A stretch of 64,000 bases of DNA from Platerodrilus igneus (Eukaryota; Arthropoda; Insecta; Coleoptera; Lycidae), in the NCBI GenBank assembly GCA_036346225.1, contig JARFIW010000836.1, positions 1,674,001 to 1,738,000 of the forward strand, given 5' to 3'. Position 1 is the stretch's first letter. Each line of letters opens with the position of its first letter. Below are positions 36,801 to 46,609 of the stretch, in pieces. Made by a program: the position numbers and the translations under genes. Below the pieces are notes generated by a model that saw only the letters and a program-made list of their open reading frames with translations, made no database searches and was not told where the DNA came from.

Positions 36801-38629
36801 TTTGTATTAACCACTACTAAGCACACCTGAGTACAAAATATCAGGTCAATATCGTTCGCGGAAAGTAGTTTTGTACACATCGAAACTTGAAATTCTTGGA
36901 TATTAGTTTTTCTCAATTTTGGGAATTCTTTGCCGAGCAAGTCATCGCTATAGGGTGTTTGTATTAACCCTACTAAGCACACCTGAGTACAAAATATCAG
37001 GTCAATATCGTTCGCGGAAAGTAGTTTTGTACACATCGAAACTTGAAATTCTTGGATATTAGTTTTCTTCTCAATTTTGGGAAATTCTTTGCCGAGCAAG
37101 TCATCGCTATAGGGTGTTTGTATTAACCACTACTAAGCACACCTGAGTACAAAATATCAGGTCAATATCGTTCGCGGAAAGTAGTTTTGTACACATCGAA
37201 ACTTGAAATTCTTGGATATTAGTTTTCTTCTCAATTTTGGGAAATTCTTTGCCGAGCAAGTCATCGCTATAGGGTGTTTGTATTAACCACTACTAAGCAC
37301 ACCTGAGTACAAAATATCAGGTCAATATCGTTCGCGGAAAGTAGTTTTGTACACATCGAAACTTGAAATTCTTGGATATTAGTTTTCTTCTCAATTTTGG
37401 GAAATTCTTTGCCGAGCAAGTCATCGCTATAGGGTGTTTGTATTAACCACTACTAAGCACACCTGAGTACAAAATATCAGGTCAATATCGTTCGCGGAAA
37501 GTAGTTTTGTACACATCGAAACTTGAAATTCTTGGATATTAGTTTTCTTCTCAATTTTGGGAAATTCTTTGCCGAGCAAGTCATCGCTATAGGGTGTTTG
37601 TATTAACCACTACTAAGCACACCTGAGTACAAAATATCAGGTCAATATCGTTCGCGGAAAGTAGTTTTGTACACATCGAAACTTGAAATTCTTGGATATT
37701 AGTTTTCTTCTCAATTTTGGGAAATTCTTTGCCGAGCAAGTCATCGCTATAGGGTGTTTGTATTAACCACTACTAAGCACACCTGAGTACAAAATATCAG
37801 GTCAATATCGTTCGCGGAAAGTAGTTTTGTACACATCGAAACTTGAAATTCTTGGATATTAGTTTTTTCTCAATTTTGGGAAATTCTTTGCCGAGCAAGT
37901 CATCGCTATAGGGTGTTTGTATTAACAACTACTAAGCACACCTGAGTACAAAATATCAGGTCAATATCGTTCGCGGAAAGTAGTTTTGTACACATCGAAA
38001 CTTGAAATTCTTGGATATTAGTTTTCTTCTCAATTTTGGGAAATTCTTTGCCGAGCAAGTCATCGCTATAGGGTGTTTGTATTAACCACTACTAAGCACA
38101 CCTGAGTACAAAATATCAGGTCAATATCGTTCGCGGAAAGTAGTTTTGTACACATCGAAACTTGAAATTCTTGGATATTAGTTTTCTTCTCAATTTTGGG
38201 AAATTCTTTGCCGAGCAAGTCATCGCTATAGGGTGTTTGTATTAACCACTACTAAGCACACCTGAGTACAAAATATCAGGTCAATATCGTTCGCGGAAAG
38301 TAGTTTTGTACACATCGAAACTTGAAATTCTTGGATATTAGTTTTTTTCTCAATTTTGGGAAATTCTTTGCCGAGCAAGTCATCGCTATAGGGTGTTTGT
38401 ATTAACCACTACTAAGCACACCTGAGTACAAAATATCAGGTCAATATCGTTCGCGGAAAGTAGTTTTGTACACATCGAAACTTGAAATTCTTGGATATTA
38501 GTTTTTTTCTCAATTTTGGGAAATTCTTCGCCGAGCAAGTCATCGCTATAGGGTGTTTGTATTAACCACTAATAAGCACACCTGAGTACAAAATATCAGG
38601 TCAATATCGTTCGCGGAAAGTAGTTTTGA
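15882..38629 (+). repeat. Satellite DNA array, ~160 bp monomer, about 143 copies
   Basis: Head-to-tail repeats of a 157-160 bp monomer starting CTATAGGGTGTTTGTATTAA. The first six monomer starts step by 160 bases (16041, 16201, 16361, 16521, 16681). Dividing 22.7 kb by ~159 gives about 143 copies; the count is an estimate. Each monomer contains GTACAAAA and, about 30 bases on, TTTTGTAC, a dyad that could form a stem, with TCGTTCGCGGAAAG between. Monomers differ mostly by length of a T run, ACCACT versus ACAACT, and TTCTTCTC versus TTTTTCTC. Open frames on either strand (for example the repeated QEFQVSMCTKLLSANDIDLI) are read-through of the repeat, not genes. Array edges are more diverged than the middle, as is usual for satellites. 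Confidence 0.97.
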
Positions 38630-38760
38630 GAAAGTGTCTAGAATGCGATTCTTCGCTATAGGGTACCACTGTTAACCACCACCTGGCACATACGAGTGGA
38701 AATTTTTAGGCCTGTAAAGAAAGTTGGAAAAGAGTTTTGATAAGTTTGATAGCAATAACA
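38630..38760 (+). repeat. Decayed satellite monomer at the array edge
   Basis: TCGCTATAGGG is followed by GTTAACCACCACCTGGCACA and GAGTGGAAAT, a recognisable but strongly diverged version of the ~160 bp monomer start. It marks the right edge of the large array. The bases to 38880 show nothing else. Confidence 0.65.
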
Positions 38761-38879
38761 ACTAATTATTCTGTTTTTTTTTAATCTTTATCTTGAGGAG
38801 GAAAACCCATTATGATTCAGGCTACCTCTTTGGTAGTGCCGGACTTTCACCGACTAAAAAACCTCCTCTGTTATTACAT

Positions 38880-39790
38880 TGTTCTGTGGCGACGCAATGG
38901 CGGGCTTGCACTTGCAAGATACCAATATTATTCAACAAATATTTCATATGGCTCTGAGGCGACCCTATGGCGGGTTTACACTTGTCAGGTACCGATGCTG
39001 TTCAACGAAGATTGCATAAGGCTCTGAGGCGACCCTATGGCGGGTTTACACTTGTCAGATACCGATGCTGTTCAACGAAGATTGCATAAGGCTCTGAGGC
39101 GACCCTATGGCGGGTTTACACTTGTCAGATACCGATGCTGTTCAACGAAGATTGCATAAGGCTCTGAGGCGACCCTATGGCGGGTTTCACTTGTCAGATA
39201 CCGCTGCTGTTCAACGAAGATTGCATAAGGCTCTGAGGCGACCCTATGGCGGGTTTACACTTGTCAGATACCGCTGCTGTTCAACGAAGATTGCATAAGG
39301 CTCTGAGGCGACCCTATGGCGGGTTTACACTTGTCAGATACCGCTGCTGTTCAACGATGATTGCATAAAGCTCTGAGGCGACCCTATGGCGGGTTTCACT
39401 GGTCAGATACCGCTGCTGTTCAACGAAGATTGCATAAAGCTCTGAGGCGACCCTATGGCGGGTTTCACTGGTCAGATACCGCTGCTGTTCAACGAAGATT
39501 GCATAAGGCTTTGAGGCGACCCTATGGTGGGTTTACACTTGTCAGATACCGATGCTGTTCAACGAAGATTGCATAAGGCTCTGAGGCGACCCTATGGCGG
39601 GTTTACACTTGTCAGATACCGATGCTGTTCAACGAAGATTGCATAAAGCTCTGAGGCGACCCTATGGCGGGTTTCACTGGTCAGATACCGCTGCTGTTCA
39701 ACGAAGATTGCATAAGGCTTTGAGGCGACCCTATAGCGGGTTTACACTTGTCGGATACCGCTGCAGTTCGACATAAATTTAATATGGGTT
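38880..39790 (+). repeat. Second satellite array, 69-70 bp unit, about 12-13 copies
   Basis: Tandem unit GGCTCTGAGGCGACCCTATG followed by GCGGGTTTACACTTGTCAGA and ending CAACGAAGATTGCATAA. Unit starts step by 70 bases (TTCAACGAAG at 39001, 39071, 39141, then 39210). Variants differ by GATGC versus GCTGC, TTACACTTG versus TTCACTGG, and AAG versus AAA. The first and last units are diverged. It is richer in G+C than its neighbours. Open frames across it (repeats of LRRPYGGFHWSDTAAVQRRL) follow from the repeat and are not credible genes. Confidence 0.95.
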
Positions 39791-39814
39791 TGAGATTGTC
39801 CTATTACGAGCTAC

Positions 39815-39990
39815 ACTTATAAGTATTGTACACATAGTGCACACTTGAAACTTTCCGTTTGTAATCCGTACTCGTTTGAGCAAACGATGTGGAATGCTCT
39901 TTTGCAGAAGTAGCACGTAGTAGATTCGTTTGAAGCAAAGATTGTCTTTCCACAAACATAACAAATTTCCGTTATACATTTGGATTTTTT
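39815..39990 (-). pseudogene. C-terminal PHD/RING-like zinc finger of the composite gene
   Basis: In a frame not preserved as a long ORF the minus strand reads EICYVCGKTIFA, then TTCYFCKRAFHIVC and SFKCALC. The spacing C-x2-C, C-x2-C, then H-x2-C, then C-x2-C is that of a C4HC3 PHD-type finger. It follows the protease domain after about 30 codons (SQPPSNTWEQMRK) and ends shortly before a stop at about 39820. PHD fingers commonly read histone tails; here it may help target chromatin. Recognition depends on frame choice, but all eight ligands are present. Confidence 0.6.
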
Positions 39991-40049
39991 TAAGAATTTG
40001 GGTTTTTATGTTTTCCTCATTTGTTCCCAAGTGTTGCTAGGTGGTTGGG

Positions 40050-41330
40050 ATAAAGGTAAACATTTTAACAATTGCTGAAAATAATAGATTACAAATAAGC
40101 CGCAATTAAAAGCATCTTTTGTCTAATGTGGGAATTGCCTTTATTTTCCTAATAGTAGCGAATTTCCAGTGATTTCTTGATTTTAAAAAGTTTAATACCT
40201 TATGGTAATACTTTTTCATTTCGGAGGTGACAATACCATCTCTTATTGAATTTAAGGAATTCAACCAAATAAATGATTCGCGGGGAAAATCTATTATTCC
40301 CAAACACCAATGATTTTGGGATTGGTTTACCGGCAGTATCGCAATCTTATCGTAATCTAGCTGCACATCAAAACAGTCTTCAAATTGTCCTTCAAGCATA
40401 ACAGTTGCCATACAACAAGAAATAATATGAAATCTATTGGGATCGTTGTTCATTTGCAATACTGTATCTATAACATCGCCGGTCAGCCAATTTTTTGAAG
40501 CAAAACTGTCAAAGTCTGTTTTATAAAACTGGTCGAATCGTTTCAGAACAGTATCAAAGATTCCAATTGTGTAATCCAACTGTTTACCTTTCTTATCATA
40601 CAAATCTTTATAGTATGCGGGGTCCTTCACTAAACCATTATCAAAGCATGCAATCCTTCGAACTTGGTTTTGATGGTGTATTAATGGTTCTGATTGAAAC
40701 GCCCAGAGTCGCTTTTTTACAATATCTTCGGTGTCATCGCGTGGGTCGGCAAGTTGAGGCAAAATATAGTATAAATAAAATTGTGTAAGTTTTAATTCCA
40801 TTTTACTCCAAAAAGCTGGTTCTCTTTTGATTCTAATCACGCTTAATCCTTTAAAGGTGTATGTTACCAAATCGCACCAAGCTCTCTCTGCAATTTCTAA
40901 CTGTCCTTGAACTTGATAAAAATACTTATGTTTCCGCTTTATTGTTCCATCCCTATTTAAGAAGTCGATCTTTCCCGATTTTATTGCTTTTTCTGGGTTC
41001 AGATGTCTGACTTTAAAGGGACATTTGATTTCTATTAAACCGTAACTTCCTATGAGGCCATCCGGAGAACTGGCCAAATAAGGTATTCCTTTATGAATCA
41101 TTAGCCCACAGATGTTTACGGTAGTATGCGGATTTAAAATTTGATAAGCTTTTATAGCTTCAATTTCATATTTTGCACCATGTCGAATTGGCGGTAAATT
41201 GGTTATAGTTTGAGAATGTATTATTCGATATGCTAACTTTTCCAAAGATTGGTCGTTTTCGCTCTGGAAACAGCACCAAAGTTCGAAGACGTTAATCGTT
41301 TAGCTCGTTCGAGAAACCACCGAGAATTGT
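40050..41330 (-). pseudogene. YqaJ/lambda-exonuclease-like nuclease fused to Ulp1/C48 cysteine protease
   Basis: Upstream frame: WFLERAKRLTSSNFGAVSRA, the YqaJ N-terminal motif. Main frame (41245-40106): SSPDGLIG with Asp 62, then GLIEIKCPF with Glu 72 and Lys 74, and YFYQVQGQLEIAE (Gln 113), the PD-(D/E)XK core that resects DNA ends in phage exonucleases. The second half has NWLTGDVID (~252), QNHWCLGIIDF (His 312) and SFIWLNSL (Asn 329 where Asp is usual). After one frameshift the catalytic Cys block FNCGLFVIYYFQQLL is found, with NCG at 40099-40107. C48 proteases remove SUMO-like tags. One frameshift lies near 41250 and one near 40108. Both assignments come from motif order and spacing. Confidence 0.8.
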
Positions 41331-41371
41331 GTGCTTGTCCTGAAGTGTTTTTTTCAATTTTTAATGTATCT

Positions 41372-42199
41372 TCATGATAAAGGTTTAATAAATATAGGAA
41401 CATTTTTCTGTAAATTGTCGCAAGGCGAATTCGTTTTGTTATTTAAAAAAATACTGTTGCATTTTATACAAATAAATTGGCCAGAGAAAGTTCTTTCTGC
41501 ATCAGGCGCTATACAACGCTGGTGAGCCCAACTATCGCAGCTGTCACATTGAACCCAATCGGAACCATTTTCTTCTGGTGAATTACAGTACGCACACATG
41601 TATACTTTGGTATTATTGCTAATATCCATCAAGTTATCGGGTCGGTCAATTTTATCAGGAATATTTATCAATTGTGCAGCTTGAAGTGACTTCTCGGTGC
41701 ATTGTGCAATGTCCAAAGCATTTCTAATCTTACACTGCTTGAAATAATTTGGGAGAGCGCTTTTATTTGTTTTGTTCCACGTTTCTTGGCTTAATATTCC
41801 CGTTATGCTCACGTCGGGTGAAATGCGAGTCTGAGGAACAGTGTTCTCGCGTCGGCTTGCTAATCGCCCTTTTTTTATGTTTCCGATATATTCCTTGTGC
41901 CTAGCTATTACATGCTTTCTTATTTTTCTCAACACTCGACTGCATTTTTGATTCGTTTGTCCACCTAATATTGAATTTTTGACAATACCGAAAAATCGTT
42001 CTACTGGTTGATTGTGTGTTCTTTGGGCACACGTCAATTTGGATGCCCATAGTGGAAGAAAAGGTATATATTTTCTTATAATAATAGCCATAAACTCAGG
42101 ACAGTAGAACTTATTTAATTCGGCGATGACAGAGTCTTCGTTATATGCATCTGATACTAATTTATCTTTAAAGTATTTGTAGAAGGGGCTGCCGCTCAC
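41372..42199 (-). pseudogene. Composite gene: transposase C-terminus and PHD finger
   Basis: An open frame of 275 codons. Residues 60-80 read RTHNQPVERFFGIVKNSILG; the Glu in NQPVERF suits the third catalytic residue of MULE-type DDE transposases, where a conserved Asn precedes it and an aromatic-K follows. A basic region (RKIRKHVIARHKEYIGNIKK) and a linker follow. Residues 202-247 are a complete C4HC3 PHD finger: Cys 202, 205, 218, 221, His 226, Cys 229, 244, 247, with the usual Trp (DSWAH). The upstream neighbour frame ends at the same point (42199), so a frameshift joins them. The frame ends at 41372 about 120 bases before the YqaJ start. Confidence 0.8.
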
Positions 42200-42885
42200 T
42201 AATCCTTTTCTTTTATGGTATTTATCCCAAGTGACACTTTCAACATATTCATAGTTAGCGTATAAGGTATTATCTTCATCCGAGTTGACACAGTGCCGTA
42301 ATAAATTTGTAAACTTTTCTCGACTTCAAGCGAAGTATATTTTGATGATAGAACAACGTTAAGGTTAAGTACCCATGTAACAAACATCTCGAGCCTATTA
42401 AAATTAAAACACGAAGCGAAAACTTCTTTTAAAAGCATCCGGACTTCTAAGTCATCGAAATTGCTGTTAATGTCGTCGCATACAATTTTAAAGAAATGCG
42501 TACTGCAAATATAAACTTTGATAACATTATCGAAACAGACCTCTTCGTGTGTATGTAAAAGAGCAAACATCATTTCTAGATATTCTGGAAGTGTCTTGTG
42601 GTTCCACGATTTACAAACGGCATTTAATAGTGCGAAGCTAAAATCAACTGTGACATAAAGAAAAACCGGCCATTTTTTAATTGCTTTAATAACGTAAAAC
42701 TTAAAATTTCCTAACCAAAGACCAATCGTACCAGCATAATGAGATGTGTTTACCATCTCCAATACCGGGACAATTCTTTTGTTGAATTCGATTTGTACCA
42801 CACCGCAATAGTAGTATACAATGTTTGAATCGGCGTGTGGTTTTCTAATCATTTTACCTGTTGCATCCAAATGAACAAATAGATC
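42199..42885 (-). pseudogene. Composite gene: MULE-like DDE transposase core
   Basis: The frame starts at LDATGKMIRKP, whose Asp suits the first catalytic residue. YYYCGVVQIEF and VPVLEMVNTSHYAGTIGLWL follow, then LYVTVDFSFALLNAVCKSWN, whose Asp 76 suits the second. KVYICSTHFFKIV (Cys 122, His 125) matches the C/H pair seen before the helical insertion of MULE-like enzymes. The third catalytic residue lies in the next frame. Spacing D-(~74)-D-C..H-...-E is that of Mutator-like and related transposases. A frameshift occurs just upstream: the preceding frame reads MGREHPEYVQLTGNPMFTYV and KEQLQLLLKAAKEK. Superfamily assignment is tentative; a related eukaryotic DDE group is possible. Confidence 0.65.
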
Positions 42886-43002
42886 ATGATTTTTCTTTGG
42901 CGGCTTTTAAAAGTAATTGCAGTTGTTCTTTACTAAAAACATAGGTAAACATTGGGTTGCCAGTTAATTGAACGTATTCAGGATGTTCTCTACCCATTTC
43001 GA

Positions 43003-43560
43003 TCATATCAAAAATGTCATCTTCATGCCGGCTTTTTGCTCTGAGGCAATTTTCCTAATTGTTGTTTCTGATTTTAAGTATCCTAGATTTCCTCGCTTTG
43101 CCCTATCCATATTTAATTTATTTAACCGTTCGTCTTGAAATTGTAATGTTTTTTTATTTTCCAATTGTCGCATCAACATTTTCCTTTCTAGGCCTCGTAC
43201 ATGGCTTGTTATCTGCTTCGTATGGTGATAATTAAGCGAAGAACTAAACACCATAAGTCGATGATGAAAGTTGGCGTTGGCAAATCTTGAGACTTTATCA
43301 ATAATTATTTTGAATTTTTTGCAGCCAATTTGGGCGCATTTTCCGTAAAGTATAAATTCGTCAGTTCGTTTCGCAAATCTTTTGCTGTGAAAATTAAGGA
43401 TGCAAGTATTATTAATAAAAATAAACTTATTTTTTATTATTATTTGATAATTTCCGGGAATCAAAGTATATCCATTAAAAATTTTTTGCATTTCGGCCGA
43501 TGATAAAGTCGTTTCTCCTTCCTTATAGGTGCAAGCGTTATATGGCACTTGCGGTCCCGT
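43003..43560 (-). pseudogene. Composite gene: zinc-binding (FLYWCH/WRKY-GCM-like) domain
   Basis: Reads NFHSKRFAKRTDEFILYGKC, then GCKKFKIIIDK, then NFHHRLMVFS and NYHHTKQITSHVRGLERKML. The layout of strand, C-x4-C pair and later histidines resembles the FLYWCH/WRKY-GCM1 fingers that serve as terminal-repeat-binding domains in many MULE transposases. The aromatic Trp of the motif is replaced by Tyr. A basic helical region (NKLNMDRAKRGNLGYLKSET) follows and connects to the DDE core. A frameshift near 43545 separates it from the N-terminal part. Family name tentative. Confidence 0.5.
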
Positions 43561-44300
43561 AGGAGAAGATATTTACTTTAAAATCTAACTTTTCAACATC
43601 TATTGGTTCTACGCTAATTTGTTCTACATCGCTTGAAACATTAATTTGGACAAGGGTTGTTCCGATTAAAGATTCTATGTTCATTTCATTCCCTGCAGAA
43701 TCGATAGACCGAAAGCCTTTTAGATCTTGTGATTTTGCTGGACTAATTGAGCGCTTTTCAACCATGGTTGATGTAGCAATGTTCTTATTTAAATTAATCG
43801 CATCACTAACGTTATTCCATTCTTCAAATGAAAAGATATCCGATTCTGTTGTTTATTAAGGTCGCATATTTCATTTTCAATTCTTCATCAATCGTATGCG
43901 GGTGGAATAAAGTTATATTATTCGATGTGACAATTTCAAAAGATTTCATGTCCGAACATGTACTTGGCAACAAGTCTTGCTCACTCGTAATTATAACGTT
44001 GTCCGTAGGTTCATTGGTAATGCAAACAGCTTGACTCAAGTTACATAATTTGACAGCGTTACAACGGATAAGCTTTAAAATAGCACTTGGAAATTTAGTA
44101 CGATCTTTATCAATACTTTTATAGACGCGTAGCATTTCATAAACAAAGGGTCGTGTTTGTGTAAAGTAGCCACATATTGCTGATTAGCGTTGGGGTTCTC
44201 TTCAAAAATTAATTTCACGACTCTTTCGGCAAAGCCAAAATTAGAGAACACCATGGTAAAGAAAGATGCGACTGTAAATAAATAGTTTGACGAAATAACG
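43560..44300 (-). pseudogene. Composite gene: N-terminal region, function unknown
   Basis: The first frame begins MVFSNFGFAERVVKLIFEEN at about 44254, reaches LFMKCY, and after a frameshift near 44136 continues MLRVYKSIDKDRTKFPSAIL to the stop at 43824. A third frame (43765-43538) carries KSQDLKGFRSIDSAGNEMNI and an acidic stretch. No known domain is recognised. The start codon is supported by a second copy of this 5' part at 44756-44890, whose predicted start (MVLTNYSFTTKVLKLIFEQT) is homologous. Confidence 0.5.
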
Positions 44301-44755
44301 ACAATCAACCCGAAAACAAGATATAATTTAGCTGCTGTAGGGAGAAATTCCTATCAAAATTTTTAGTATTTATAAATTAAAAAAATATAATTATAACACA
44401 ATCCAAAAAATTTATGCCAATAAATATTTTCTATAATAGATTACTTACAAATACTACACCTGTTGCCTGTAGTCCAATTGTTTTGTTTAACAGCGAAAGT
44501 TAAAATGCTATCACAAACAACAATTCAATTCAACTAGTATGTGATGCAGAAACTAAACTGAGCGAGATCTTCTATATAGTGCACGTGCAGGTGCGCATGA
44601 TTAAAGTCAGTGTTGCAGACTTTTATCTCAAACCCGAAACTCTTTCTTCGTGTTATGTTAGCCGTATTTGTTTTTAATCTACAACCGGAAATTATACACA
44701 ACGGTCAACTCAATAGACAATACGTTTCCATTGTATATTATACAATGCAGTTATT

Positions 44756-45270
44756 CTAAGCAACGTAACATTTCAAAAATAAAGGATCGTCTTTGCGTAA
44801 AGTAGCTACATATTGCTCACTAGCACTGGGGGTCTGTTCAAAAATTAATTTCAGGACTTTAGTAGTAAAACTGTAATTAGTCAATACCATGGTGAATAGA
44901 CGCAAATATAAAAACTGATTTTCAGGCATACAGAAAATCAACCCAAAAGCTAGATAATTTATGAAGATGCTGTAAGGAGAACAATACCTGTCAAAGTTTT
45001 TAAATAATTATTTAAAAAATTTTAGGTAAAGTTCCAATTATAATACACATGTAGTATTTTAAAAAGAAACCTAGAATAATTTTCGCTTCTATGGTATTTC
45101 TAGCAGAGTAGAAAATAACTTTATCAATTTAAAATATGCTTGCTTAGGTCAGTGATAGCAATATGAGAAGACAACGCTCCTACATATAAAATGTTGATTC
45201 TACCTACACTTATCAAAACATATACAAAAACAGGCCACAAGCTGCACCTGCACTAGATAATGTTTAAAGA
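44756..45270 (-). repeat. Tandem duplicate of the composite gene's 5' exon and upstream region
   Basis: Encodes MVLTNYSFTTKVLKLIFEQT and YVATLRKDDPLFLKCYVA, close to the start of the composite gene at 44130-44260. Similarity extends upstream past the start codon (AATCAACCCRAAARCWAGAT, later GTGCAGGTGC), so a segment of roughly 0.5 kb has been duplicated about 640 bases apart. This copy has no coding continuation after 44756, so it is a 5'-end relic. The sequence between the copies (44600-44755) shows nothing else. Confidence 0.7.
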
Positions 45271-45700
45271 CTTTGGCAGCGCAGCGGCGTATTAGTGTTA
45301 GTGGGTATTATTATATATTTGTTGTCTGTTGTAAACAGATAATTTTTATTTTACATGCTATGCAATATCCCACTCGAGTGCTGATAAAATTTGTATCTTT
45401 TATATGTGCTCCTTTGTCTATTTATTTTGTTATCTACAACTTTCGCTCCTTCTGCTGGCTATTGCAATTTTTCTGATTAATAATACGTAAAATAACGTTG
45501 CACAAATCCATAATTAAAACCTTGTAAATGGATAGGGATAAGAAATACTATTTTGAAGAGATATATGGGAGCCCTTCATCTGAAAATTAATTAATATTTA
45601 TATGTAATGAACAAAATCTGTATTAGTTTTACGATCAGCGTAACTTTTAATTCTTAGAGAAAATGTTGGCCTTGAAAAAGGCCTTTTCTAACGACGTGTT
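45271..45700. other. Spacer without recognisable feature
   Basis: AT-rich, only short open frames without resemblance to known proteins. Confidence 0.5.
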
Positions 45701-45707
45701 TCTTCTC

Positions 45708-46290
45708 TCACTCAATGTGGAGGTATCCAGAATTCATCATGAGTTCTGCAATAAGGCGCAAGCCGTCCTGGTTGGGATGTATTTGATCCCTGCGAAAAAG
45801 TTCAGTTTTAATTCGCCGGTTGGAAAGAAAATGGTCGCCAACATCAATGCAATGCACACGGTCTTGTGTTGCGTATGACAATATGTGCATCCTTAATTTT
45901 TTTCAAATTTCCATCTGCATATTATTATAACGAGGCGTAGGAATGGTAGTTAATAAAACGATTTGTCTTACTTCCTGCCTCCTCTGAAGATATCTAATTA
46001 GGCGACGGTAGTCGCTCTTAATGGAGTGGTACCGACGCCTCCTTAGAATATCATTCACGCCTATCATGATAACAACAACAGATGAGTAATTTTGTTTTTT
46101 TTGAATCCTTGCAACAAGCTGTTGCACGGTTTGGCCTCCATAACAAAGGTCCGCCGCATAAACATTTCTCCTACAACCACCTATATACCTTGCACGTCTT
46201 ATAACACAAAAACCAAAAAACCACACGATTACGTCCCTCAAAATGGAGGAACCCATAAATGTAGGCATATTGTGATCGAAACCGGCACAG
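45708..46290 (-). pseudogene. SGNH/GDSL hydrolase-like protein, frameshifted
   Basis: On the minus strand, from about 46268: MPTFMGSSILRDVIVWF, where GSS stands for the nucleophile block GDS; then DLCYGGQTVQQLVARIQK (block II glycine region); VVVIMIGVNDIL (block III GxND); IVLLTTIPTP. After a frameshift near 45895 the second frame gives RRDQIHPNQDGLRLIAELMM, the block V D-x2-H with catalytic His. Spacing suits the SGNH fold, which hydrolyses esters. The Asp of GDS is changed but Ser is present. A TTTAG just upstream of 46290 may be a splice acceptor. Stand-alone SGNH domains occur in some insect mobile elements, so it may belong to a transposon rather than the host. Confidence 0.7.
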
Positions 46291-46609
46291 CTAAATACAA
46301 ACAAACCACGAAGCAACTGATCTTCTATATATATATATGTGTGTGTGTAATGAAAAATGGAGGTGGTAATAGCACCGGTAGGGATTACGTAATAAGTGTA
46401 TCGAATGCAAGCTACACTGCAATTGAGATTAAGCTTACGATGAGTTACATACACTATAAGGTAGAATTTTACCCTCGGATATGGCTGACTGTATTTATAA
46501 TAATATCCTATAACAATAAATCGCACTCCAATAACTGCCCAAAAAAACTGAATTAGTAGGTAATTCTCTTTCTGTTTTTTCAAGCTTATCAAAACTTTAT
46601 ATCGCCGCG
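46291..46609. other. Spacer with a short (AT)n/(GT)n run
   Basis: Contains TATATATATATGTGTGTGTG near 46330. An open frame continues on both strands here but shows no domain. Confidence 0.4.

Larger units (their letters stand above)
39815..44300 (-). mobile_element. Coding region of a large DNA transposon: DDE transposase + PHD + YqaJ nuclease + Ulp1 protease + PHD-like finger
   Basis: On the minus strand a single intronless coding region of about 1,400 codons can be followed through about seven frame changes (near 44136, 43820, 43545, 43020, 42885, 42195 and 41250, plus one near 40108). The order is: N-terminal domain (44300-43560), zinc-binding domain (43548-43003), DDE transposase (42885-41990), PHD finger (41597-41459), YqaJ-type nuclease (41330-40780), C48 protease (40500-40050) and PHD-like finger (39966-39832). 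It ends at a TAA beside the 70 bp satellite. Terminal inverted repeats were not found. Linkage in one polypeptide is inferred from same-strand contiguity without intervening stops in the best-matching frames. Confidence 0.65.

Noticed and set aside
17526..38000. Many open frames of 60-104 codons in the satellite (for example repeats of LIQTPYSDDLLGKEFPKI)
   Set aside because: They are translations of the tandem monomer on the minus strand, interrupted wherever the unit length is not a multiple of three. No start context, domain or independent conservation.
16000..38600. CENP-B box in the satellite monomer
   Set aside because: TTCGCGGAAAG partly resembles the motif, but the CGGG part is missing at the required spacing.
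15882..38629. CRISPR array
   Set aside because: The repeats are contiguous ~160 bp monomers with no variable spacers, in eukaryotic sequence.
38812..39776. Repeat protein with the unit LRRPYGGFHWSDTAAVQRRLHK
   Set aside because: Read-through of a 69-70 bp satellite. The unit length changes frame, and several frames are open over the same DNA.
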